From assembly GCA_958430865.1 (NCBI GenBank), contig CAUDNR010003224.1:1-64000 (forward strand): DNA of 64,000 nt. The letters run 5' to 3'. The notes under the pieces were generated by a model, which was not told the origin of the DNA, made no database searches, and worked only from the letters and a program-made list of their open reading frames with translations. A program made the translations under genes and the position numbers. Position 1 is the stretch's first letter, and every line of letters starts with the position of its first letter. The DNA is from Entrophospora sp. SA101 (Eukaryota > Glomeromycota > Glomeromycetes > Entrophosporales > Entrophosporaceae). Positions 54,827-64,000 of this stretch are shown here, piece by piece.

Positions 54827-57800
54827 TTATAACATAATGTCCAATTCTTTCTCAGCTGATTCTTTTTTATGTTCTCTACTAAAACGCGTTATCCAATTTT
54901 CTATAGTTTTTATTTATTTTTGGTAACTCATCCGGATCCAACACGCCTGCTTCTACTCTTTGTTTTAGATCTGCAAGCATCGTTTCAGCAGTGAATCTAT
55001 TCTTCTTATCTACATTTCCTGACAAAAAATAGGCTCTTAGAAGTTGTTTTACCTGTTCAGACATGCGTTTACTTCCACCACGCTTTCCAAAATTTTGGTT
55101 TTCACGAAGAGCCCAACCCAGTTCAAAGTAATTCCTTCTAGAGAATTTAAAATTTGTTAATCTAATATTTATTATTATATTAAATTTTTTCCTATTTATA
55201 GTTCACTTAAGAAACAATGTCTGTTATAAACAATAATAATTTATATATGGATGACATATAAATTGGACTTAAATTCTCAGTCTGTTACTGAACAAAACCC
55301 ATTACAGAAAGGTCCATTATTATTATTATAAAGTACCTGTATTCATTCTTTTTGACTGCTTCATCCTCATTCCCAGGTATCATATACAGTGTTTTTTTTG
55401 TTTTGGACATTTCAATTGATATGGATGGTGCATTGTTCAACACTGTACCTTGAGAACGAATTTCTACACAAATTTTCATAGGGGAAATAAGCTCAGATAA
55501 AAAAATGTTTATTTAGATTTATATAATATACCTGTGATTTTGTTTAGAGTTTCTTCAATTTGCTTTCATAGTTTTTCTACTAATTCATTTTTACTTTCCT
55601 TCTCTTCATACTCGATTTTTCTTTTTTTTCAATTCAGCTTTTACAACATCTTTGGACAATCTCTTTGGATCTTTCTCTGAAAAAAATGAGTTGTGGAAAA
55701 GAAAAAATTATAAAGATAAATAAGATAATAATAAACAATAAATTTGAACAAAAAAAATTTATTAATAGAATTGGTATGAGTAGCAATAATAAAATAAATA
55801 TATAATATAATAATAGTGGTGGTGATTATAAATAAAATAATTTAATTCATTTCATTAATAATTTGTCTCTTAAATTAAAATTAAACTTTATCCTACCTTT
55901 ACTAGACAATGGAATAGTCCATTCTGAGCTTGGTGTTGTTTGATGGATTTGGTTTTATTAATTCTTGGTCTTTTAGAGATTTCTTAATATCAAATGGTGA
56001 AAAGGTATTCCATGTACCAAAATTGGGTAAAGAATGTGCACAAATATAGCCAGATGAGTCACCATCTGTAGGCCAAGTGAAATATGACCAATTTGTAATA
56101 CCCTCTAGAATGGATAATGTTTTGTTTGCTTTTTTTGGTCTTTCGCTAGGGTTAAGATGTTCCTTGAAGTCCTTTGCTGCATTTACCATATCTTCCCCAC
56201 TCCAGATATCATATCCAATACATACATATTGTTTTATTGCATGCTTTAACTAAAATTATCAAATTTATTTATTACTCTATATATAGGTAAAAATTTTTTT
56301 AATAAAATAAACATACTTGTGCATGGTGGGAATCAACAGTAGTCTTTGCTTCATCAGGTTTCAAAAAAATCCATGATCTTATTTTTATATTATACCATTT
56401 ACTCCATTGACTAATTATCATCATCAACTCTTTATTATGATAATGTGCACCATTATCAGACAATACTTCAATCCATAAAGGTTTTTTTTCCATCGTAGAA
56501 AATAAACCATCAAAGGATGATGCTGTGAACCAAGCATCTTGTGTTGGGTCAGATGACCAATGATCTAAAACTTCAAGATTCAACAAAGTAGAATCATCAA
56601 ATTTTCTTGTATATACTAGTAAGGTATGCAAAGTATATCCTTTTTTTCCAAAAAAATCAAATTTCACCTCTCATGCTGATTGAGGCAAAATCTTCATTTT
56701 GTAGTCAACTATGATCACAGCACCATCCTTATCTAGTCAAAGTAATGCAACTTTAGATTGTGCATTGAGATATGTTTTCCTGGCTTGGTGAGCCCAGAAA
56801 TATTGTAATTTTTCCCAGAGTTCAATTATTTGGCTTTTTTCATTTGGAGTAAATTGTAGAATCTTTTGGAAAATAAGATCTATTTGACTACAATTTTCAC
56901 AACTAATAGGATGATGTTCATTGCAATCACCAATGCAAAGTTTAAACAATGTTCAATACAATTATCATGCTGCACATTACCAAGGTCATCTATAATCAAT
57001 TCATTTCCATATTCTTGATTCAAATGATGTTGTGTTTTTTCAAGTTGAGTTATCAATTCATTCTAGTAATGAATAATCAAATTAAAAAATATTTCTTTAA
57101 AATTATTTGAGCATCAATTCACTAACCTGGATATCTTTTCTATTAATTTTTTCTTGAACAATTGATTTCATCTCTTCAAAAACACCAAATCCATATTCAT
57201 TACATGTCAAACACAAGCCACCAAGATCTTCACAATATACAAATCAGCTATCTTCTAATCTTGTCATAAAAGCTGTCCTTTTCATACCATCTGGATATAA
57301 TTCAAAAAAACATTGCCATAATGATTCTTTATTGTTTTTTAAATACATTACAGGAGGCCACTTGCTTCATTTACCTTATATGAACTTGGTGTTGTATTAT
57401 TTTTATCAAGTAAAAATGTCATAAATTGATCCAGTGATTCTTTTGACAGTTTTACTTTAGTGATTGCAGATTTGCCTAATTCAAGGCAACCAGGGCCATT
57501 GGTTTTAGCATACAATCTGGCACTGGTCACACTGTTTGCCGAAAACTTCATAAAACATAAGTATTTTTTTTAATTATTATTAAAAGTAAATAATATAAAT
57601 ACAATTTCAAAAATTTTAATGATGTGACAATTTACTTACACAAAGCTTTTCTTGCAATTCAGCATGGGTAAATTTGTTTGCAATTATTGACAGCACATGA
57701 ATACAACCATCTTGCCCCTTTTTATTTTCATTTAGTGCTTCTCCAAAACATTACCAAAAACTTTTGCTTATATGCTCTTCATCTATTGGAGTTTTTTTAT

Positions 57801-58939
57801 GTATTGGTGTTGGTGACAGAAACCCCAGAGAATACAACTGAGAAAGTATTTGTTGATCTTGTAATGTATTTAGTGAACAACTCCAAAATTGATACTATAT
57901 TTTTTTTTTTTCGAATTTATTAATTTTAAATAAAAATTGAATTTAAATTTATCTTCATCAAATTACCTTAGATTCATCATCTTCAAATGGAGTTACATTA
58001 TGGCAACCAGCTGCTTTAAGCATTGCTCTCCATGCTCTAAGTTCATGTTCTTTGAAAGTATATCCTGATGGGTAAAGTTCTGCTAAAAGAGAATTAAATT
58101 CTATTATTGTGCTTGAATTATTTTTCCATCTTATGAAAAACTAGTGCCATTGGATGTTAGATTTAGTTTGGTGTCGAAGATGATAATTATAAAGGTGGTT
58201 CATGATATTTATATTTTCCCAAAACCTTGCATCACATTTTGGGATTTTGAACTCTGCCAAAATTTTCTCTGTTAATAAATGTTCCAGTCCAAAAAATTGA
58301 GTTCCTTGAAATTTTTTTAATTCTTTTGATTTGATCCAAACATCATTTGGGGATGTTCCTAAATACTCCTTTTTTAATTCATTGTCTTGAAAAATTTCAA
58401 TATGGCATCCATCTACATCAATTCTTTGAACATATGTTGCCCCTTTACCTAAATATTCACCAAAAAATGTTGCTGAATACCCAATCCCAGCTCCAAAATT
58501 GCTAATTTCATCTGGACATCCTAAAGCAGTAACATATATATTATATCTGTCAATTTTTATCAAAAATGGCCAAAACTCAATCCCTGTCAATGATTGTTCT
58601 AGTAGTTCGGAATTAGTCCATACCAGTACTTGCGGTCCAGAATAATTTGTATTACTTGCTGGAAAAACTCATCTATACAAAGAAGTAACTGCTGGACTTG
58701 GCTTTTCTTCAACACCACTATATTTTGCATCAATATGACACTTATAACCAGGTCAATTTTCATAATTTTCATTCCCTCTTGGACTTGAGTGTAAAAGTGT
58801 TTATTATTTGTTTCTAAAACTGTTTGCCATCCAACACGTATAGGGTATAATAAGACACCATCCTCCAAGTTTTTTTCATTATGTAGGGACCACCAGTGCT
58901 GTAAATTTGGTCCATAATGTAAATGAGGAATGATTGAAC
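54827..58939 (-). pseudogene. Decayed DDE-like multi-copy family gene
   Basis: Minus-strand blocks follow one another with GT-AG introns: IPHLHYGPNLQHWWSLHNEK (58939), then LTGIEFWPFLIKIDRYNIYV, HELRAWRAMLKAAGCHNVTP, LYPDGMKRTAFMTRLEDS, HHPISCENCSQIDLIFQKIL, GAVIIVDYKMKI, IEVLSDNGAHYHNKELMM, KPDEAKTTVDSHHA, and finally TIENWITRFSREHKKESAEK with TAA at 54827-54829. Spaced Asp, Asp and Glu (VDYKM, SDNGAHYH, DEAKT) suggest a DDE transposase/integrase-like core. It belongs to a family I recall as very numerous in Rhizophagus. It is dead: at least four frameshifts, a TAG at 58141 and a TAA at 57751. Seven in-frame TGA also occur (58753, 58669, 57367, 57244, 56737, 56671, 55566), some in Trp-like contexts. 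True introns argue that this one is fungal, not endobacterial. Confidence 0.6.
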
Positions 58940-60804
58940 CTAATGAAATTAAATTTTACTTTTAATAAGAGTTGGTCAGTCATTTTTATTGTTTTTTGGA
59001 AAATTGGTTGGAGATTATTGAGATGATCCTTATTTAAAATCAATGCAGATCACTCATTTTTAAAAGTATTACATTATATAACTTTTACAGATTATATAAT
59101 TACAAATGAACTTTTAATATCATCATGTATTATCATACTACTTACCAAGCTAGTTGCAAATACAATATCACGTTTTATCAAACTTCGAGCTTTATCCATT
59201 TTAGCACATAATTCTATATTTCCCATTAACTGTGCAGCACTTTTTATTTCACTACAGTTTCATCTAATCTCATAATGCATCGAACAATTGAAACCCTCCA
59301 TCACATCTGTCAATTCCATTATATTTTTAAATGGCATTTTTAAAAAATTTTTAAATAAACATCAAGTCCTGAAAAAACTTTGCTCCACAATAACAAAATT
59401 TAAAAAGTTTACCATTCCTCTTGCCAATTCATATACTACTTGAACTAATCCAAACTTAATTGTTTCAACATAATCATCTACTTGAATATCAACATTTTTT
59501 TTTTCTTTGAACCTCTCCAACATACTTCGCAACTTTTTTTATTTCTGCAACACCCTTTTTTCATAAATAAGATAAATTAACTAGATATTATATTTTTGAT
59601 CATATATATACACTACAAAAATATTGAATGAACATTACTTTTTCTAAGTTTGGAGTTAAAGTCAGTTCACTAGCATTTTTTCTTGATGATAATAATGCAA
59701 CGATTTCAGCTGGGTCATATTCAGATTCTTTCAAACATTTCCAAAAATCAATTCAGTGACTAACAATTCATCAGCAGTATTAATCTATAATAAAAGAATA
59801 AATGGTGTAAATATTATTACCTTATGTAAAACCATTGTCTGCTTTTTTAACAATCTGTAATTATATAGTAATCAAGTAAATAGCAAAAAGCGAACAATTG
59901 TTTCAAGTAGTGTAATAAAATAATAATAATAATATTATTTTATGATCCACATCAAGAATATATATACACACCTTACAAGCAATTTGACCTCTCAATTGAA
60001 CCACTGAAGTTTTTTCATCAATATATTTTAAAGATTTAAGAACTTCTATTCTTTGTTCATACTCTGGCATTAATTCCAAATTTTCACCAGTTATTGTATG
60101 AAGCAATTCATCGAGTTTCTTTCCTAATGACATTATTTCATGTATAAGACCATACTAAATATATGCATATAAAAAATAAGTTTTAAGTTTTCATATAGAT
60201 AAATTCTATTTAAACCAAATCTAATTAAATATTAACAGCCAAAAATATATATTCACATGTTCATTTAATTCCGGGCATTTTATACATTGGAATGAATCTA
60301 TTTTATTCATAAGCTGAGCTTTCTCATCTAAGTTCAATCGAAATTCAAACATCCTGATTTTTGACCAATCATTCTCCATTATTCTGGCTTATATCATTAA
60401 AATTAATTTTTTATTAGTTGATTGACACTTTTTCATTGATAATGTAAATATGTATATATAAAATATTACTTTTTTCATATCTAACGCGTGACAAAGTAAT
60501 TGTTGAGCTAATTTAGTCACATCAGTTAGGTCATCGAACTGTTTTTTTTGAGATAGATTAAAAATAATATATAAGGAATTAGGTTATTTACTTTAAATGT
60601 GAATTTTGTGACAGTTACAATATTGGTAATTGAAATGAATTGACGAGCATATGTATAAGAACTCTGATCAGGAATTGTTATATTGGTTATAGGAATTATT
60701 GTTGATTTTTTTGAATTAATAGTATCTAATATAAAAAATTGATTTTATTTTAATAAATCACCAACACAAATTTATCACAAAATGGGATAATAAGAAATCC
60801 AGTG
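58822..60804. repeat. Tandem duplication, unit 1 (~1983 bp)
   Basis: Repeated directly as 60805-62788, with near-perfect identity (one single-base length difference). The breakpoint lies inside the DDE-like family gene's first visible exon and in an intron of the SKI2 fragment. The junction reads AAATCCAGTG|TGTTTGCCATCC. Confidence 0.95.
59146..60725 (-). pseudogene. SKI2: SKI2 helicase C-terminal exons, copy 1
   Basis: Minus-strand exons spell the C-terminal domain of the SKI2 (superkiller) RNA helicase: FDDLTDVTKLAQQLLCHALD, FRLNLDEKAQLMNKIDSFQC, LMPEYEQRIEVLKSLKYIDE, TADELLVTELIFGNV, IKFGLVQVVYELARGM, SLIKRDIVFATSL. SKI2 feeds RNA to the cytoplasmic exosome. The helicase core is absent, and several one-base frameshifts (near 59690, 59270, 59295) break the frame. 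The normal last residues after IKRDIVFA.SL are missing. Instead a GTAAGT donor at 59145 could splice to the DDE-like gene's exon at 58939, giving a chimeric transcript. Confidence 0.8.
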
Positions 60805-62788
60805 TGTTTGCCATCCAACACGTATAGGGTATAATAAGACACCATCCTCCAAGTTTTTTTCATTATGTAGGGACCACCAGTGCTGTAAATTTGGTCCATA
60901 ATGTAAATGAGGAATGATTGAACCTAATGAAATTAAATTTTACTTTTAATAAGAGTTGGTCAGTCATTTTTATTGTTTTTTGGAAAATTGGTTGGAGATT
61001 ATTGAGATGATCCTTATTTAAAATCAATGCAGATCACTCATTTTTAAAAGTATTACATTATATAACTTTTACAGATTATATAATTACAAATGAACTTTTA
61101 ATATCATCATGTATTATCATACTACTTACCAAGCTAGTTGCAAATACAATATCACGTTTTATCAAACTTCGAGCTTTATCCATTTTAGCACATAATTCTA
61201 TATTTCCCATTAACTGTGCAGCACTTTTTATTTCACTACAGTTTCATCTAATCTCATAATGCATCGAACAATTGAAACCCTCCATCACATCTGTCAATTC
61301 CATTATATTTTTAAATGGCATTTTTAAAAAATTTTTAAATAAACATCAAGTCCTGAAAAAACTTTGCTCCACAATAACAAAATTTAAAAAGTTTACCATT
61401 CCTCTTGCCAATTCATATACTACTTGAACTAATCCAAACTTAATTGTTTCAACATAATCATCTACTTGAATATCAACATTTTTTTTTTCTTTGAACCTCT
61501 CCAACATACTTCGCAACTTTTTTTATTTCTGCAACACCCTTTTTTCATAAATAAGATAAATTAACTAGATATTATATTTTTGATCATATATATACACTAC
61601 AAAAATATTGAATGAACATTACTTTTTCTAAGTTTGGAGTTAAAGTCAGTTCACTAGCATTTTTTCTTGATGATAATAATGCAACGATTTCAGCTGGGTC
61701 ATATTCAGATTCTTTCAAACATTTCCAAAAATCAATTCAGTGACTAACAATTCATCAGCAGTATTAATCTATAATAAAAGAATAAATGGTGTAAATATTA
61801 TTACCTTATGTAAAACCATTGTCTGCTTTTTTAACAATCTGTAATTATATAGTAATCAAGTAAATAGCAAAAAGCGAACAATTGTTTCAAGTAGTGTAAT
61901 AAAATAATAATAATAATATTATTTTATGATCCACATCAAGAATATATATACACACCTTACAAGCAATTTGACCTCTCAATTGAACCACTGAAGTTTTTTC
62001 ATCAATATATTTTAAAGATTTAAGAACTTCTATTCTTTGTTCATACTCTGGCATTAATTCCAAATTTTCACCAGTTATTGTATGAAGCAATTCATCGAGT
62101 TTCTTTCCTAATGACATTATTTCATGTATAAGACCATACTAAATATATGCATATAAAAAATAAGTTTTAAGTTTTCATATAGATAAATTCTATTTAAACC
62201 AAATCTAATTAAATATTAACAGCCAAAAATATATATTCACATGTTCATTTAATTCCGGGCATTTTATACATTGGAATGAATCTATTTTATTCATAAGCTG
62301 AGCTTTCTCATCTAAGTTCAATCGAAATTCAAACATCCTGATTTTTGACCAATCATTCTCCATTATTCTGGCTTATATCATTAAAATTAATTTTTTATTA
62401 GTTGATTGACACTTTTTCATTGATAATGTAAATATGTATATATAAAATATTACTTTTTTCATATCTAACGCGTGACAAAGTAATTGTTGAGCTAATTTAG
62501 TCACATCAGTTAGGTCATCGAACTGTTTTTTTTGAGATAGATTAAAAATAATATATAAGGAATTAGGTTATTTACTTTAAATGTGAATTTTGTGACAGTT
62601 ACAATATTGGTAATTGAAATGAATTGACGAGCATATGTATAAGAACTCTGATCAGGAATTGTTATATTGGTTATAGGAATTATTGTTGATTTTTTTGAAT
62701 TAATAGTATCTAATATAAAAAATTGATTTTATTTTAATAAATCACCAACACAAATTTATCACAAAATGGGATAATAAGAAATCCAGTG
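60805..62788. repeat. Tandem duplication, unit 2 (~1984 bp)
   Basis: Direct copy of unit 1, carrying another SKI2 tail (MSLGKKLDELL start codon at 62117 versus 60133) and a stub of the DDE-like gene at 60805-60925. Confidence 0.95.
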
Positions 62789-62867
62789 TACCTTTACTGG
62801 ATTTATCCAAAAACATTAAAACTTCAAAGGAAGGGTTTAATATAACAGCAAATGCATTTCCATAAGC
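61130..62867 (-). pseudogene. SKI2: SKI2 helicase C-terminal exons, copy 2 plus one upstream exon
   Basis: Same exons as copy 1, with one further exon at 62792-62867 (AYGNAFAVILNPSFEVLMFL) outside the duplicated unit. The frame breaks are the same as in copy 1, so decay preceded the duplication, or both share assembly errors. No helicase core lies to the right, where unrelated repeats begin near 62915. Confidence 0.75.
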
Positions 62868-63087
62868 CTACATAATAAAAATGGATTATAATTACATAAA
62901 CAGTGTTGTCAAAATTGCCAGTCCAATCATTTTATTGGACTCTGGACCGGGTTGATTTTGGGTTAATAATAATAAGAATAATAAGAAAATTTTGTGATTT
63001 ACATAAATTTAGATAATAATAAGTTTTATTTGCCTAAATTTTATTAATTAAATAAAAAGACAAAACAGTATAGTTATAGTGGTTTAA

Positions 63088-63205
63088 AAGCTGCAATTGG
63101 TGTTATGCGTGACGCAAAACACAATTCATGATGCAAGAGATGTAGGATGCAATTCGTGTCGCAAGACGTAACTCAAGACAATTCGTGACGACGCAATCCC
63201 TATTG
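63088..63205. repeat. Degenerate TGACGCAA / CAATTCGTG short repeats
   Basis: GTGACGCAAAACACAATTC, ATGATGCAAGA, GATGCAATTCGTGTCGCAAG and CAATTCGTGACGACGCAA follow one another as a degenerate tandem of about 20 bp. Non-coding. Confidence 0.5.
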
Positions 63206-63214
63206 ATATTAATA

Positions 63215-63330
63215 TGTAAACTCGATAAGTCGGTCATGTGGGGGTGAGCTCATATGACCGACTTATCGAATTAAATTACTTAAATATTAAGAAACGGGGT
63301 GAAAATTTTGGCCGACTTATCGAGTTTACA
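63215..63330. mobile_element. Small TA-flanked MITE (116 bp) with internal hairpin
   Basis: Inverted termini TGTAAACTCGATAAGTCGG ... CCGACTTATCGAGTTTACA, flanked by TA at 63213-63214 and 63331-63332. Inside, CGATAAGTCGGTCATGTG pairs with CATATGACCGACTTATCG to form a second strong hairpin, so the terminal motif occurs three times. Non-coding. Confidence 0.85.
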
Positions 63331-63786
63331 TATGTAATCTTATTCGGGCACTTGCATGATGTGTGTCGTGTTAAATTATCATTACTACTACTGTTATTAC
63401 TACTTATAATAAAAAACAGTTACGTTTTTCATGAATGAAAAGACGTGTAAATATCAATTTTTTAAGCTATTAATAATAAATAAAAGAAATATTTTAAGAA
63501 AATTTAGGCCAATTCCTGAGTTTAATCATTCACTTTCTTTACTTTTTATAGTCTTTGCACCAAGGACTAACATATGAGTTAAAAATTCACAAATCAAATC
63601 ACAATCATGGACATGATTTTTTTTTAAATAAGAAATCAAGCAAGAAATGTTTCAGCTATTTTTTCAAAAATAAATTTTTATTATAAAAATTTATTTTTAC
63701 AATTCTCTATTAAATATATATAATATCTATCCGGTTGCCTAGCCTTTTTTCCTTTTCCCCATTTAAATATAAAAAACCCAAATTTT

Positions 63787-64000
63787 TTAAAAGTTTTCTG
63801 TAGTAATAATATTAAAAAAAACATTAATATTAATTTAATATTCAAATTGACAAACAATTAATACTTGCAAAAATAAACAAAACGTATTTTTACCTTTTCC
63901 ATAAACGAAATTTGTGCCCTCTTCAGATCCTTGACTCCATAAATTACATTTATTATTTAATAGTTTTCCCAGTGGTTTTGGTCCACAAAAGAATACACCA
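63787..64000 (-). CDS. NADPH oxidase (NOX), last two exons
   Basis: The minus-strand exon 63894-64000 (continuing past the right edge) reads GVFFCGPKPLGKLLNNKCNL then GTNFVYGK. It is followed by a GTAAAA...ACAG intron and an 11-base final exon, 63787-63797, giving ENF and TAA. The CGPKPL motif is the NADPH-binding site, and ending in K-E-N-F is the hallmark of NOX enzymes, membrane flavocytochromes that make superoxide from NADPH and oxygen. Fungal NOX act in development and symbiosis signalling. NoxA versus NoxB cannot be decided from this tail. Splicing is in phase and nothing is broken in the visible part. 63331-63786 holds no other feature. Confidence 0.9.

Noticed and set aside
54827..58939. 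Treating the DDE-like gene as another Mollicutes-code gene
   Set aside because: It has GT-AG introns, frameshifts, and TAG and TAA stops; ordinary decay of a fungal gene explains it better.

Overview
The window looks like nuclear DNA of an arbuscular mycorrhizal fungus (Glomeromycotina, most like Rhizophagus). This is inferred from very AT-rich sequence, short GT-AG introns, standard-code fungal housekeeping genes and decayed members of gene families I associate with these fungi (kinase, F-box and anonymous multi-copy families, Tigger, hAT, chromovirus and MITE elements). No database was searched. There are two assembly gaps: 26583-27369 (787 N) and 37790-37799 (10 N).

Layout. 1-6.6 kb: the end of an LTR, a broken kinase, a broken multi-exon gene and the last three exons of an RPB7 copy, with hAT-type MITEs. 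6.9-8.3 kb: an intact F-box gene. 8.9-14.2 kb: a chromodomain Ty3/gypsy element with an uninterrupted 1468-residue Gag-Pol and strikingly unequal LTRs. 14.2-18.3 kb: helicase, piggyBac and other fragments. 18.5-21.4 kb: a fungal gene cut at about 20157 and joined to foreign-looking sequence. 21.4-22.6 kb: a hAT element. 23-25.5 kb: a tandem gene duplication with one intact copy. 27.6-28.2 kb: a Tigger remnant. 31.1-33.1 kb: a multi-exon fungal gene. 33.4-44.5 kb: a nested repeat region whose outer parts are two nearly identical inverted arms of about 2.5 kb. Each arm holds MITEs, a solo LTR, a fold-back element, a hAT fragment and the C-terminal exon of a Fanzor (eukaryotic TnpB-like nuclease). 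47.4-49.4 kb: tyrosinase. 50.6-54.5 kb: cytosolic leucyl-tRNA synthetase. 54.8-62.9 kb: a decayed transposase-like gene joined to a tandemly duplicated SKI2 tail. 63.8-64 kb: the last two exons of an NADPH oxidase.

The main discovery candidate is 37800-41149 (minus strand). Three consecutive genes (A, B, C) make sense only if TGA is read as tryptophan. They contain twelve in-frame TGA codons and no in-frame TAA or TAG except the true stops. B and C overlap as TAATG, a bacterial style of packing, and no intron is needed. A second, decayed copy (20158-21045) carries four more TGA-for-Trp codons and lies on a different contig inside a fungal gene. TGA=Trp is the code of Mollicutes, and these fungi host Mollicutes-related endobacteria (Candidatus Moeniiplasma). 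The simplest reading is DNA transfer from the endobacterium, or a mobile element shared by both partners. Contamination or mis-assembly remains possible for the first copy but is harder to argue for the second.
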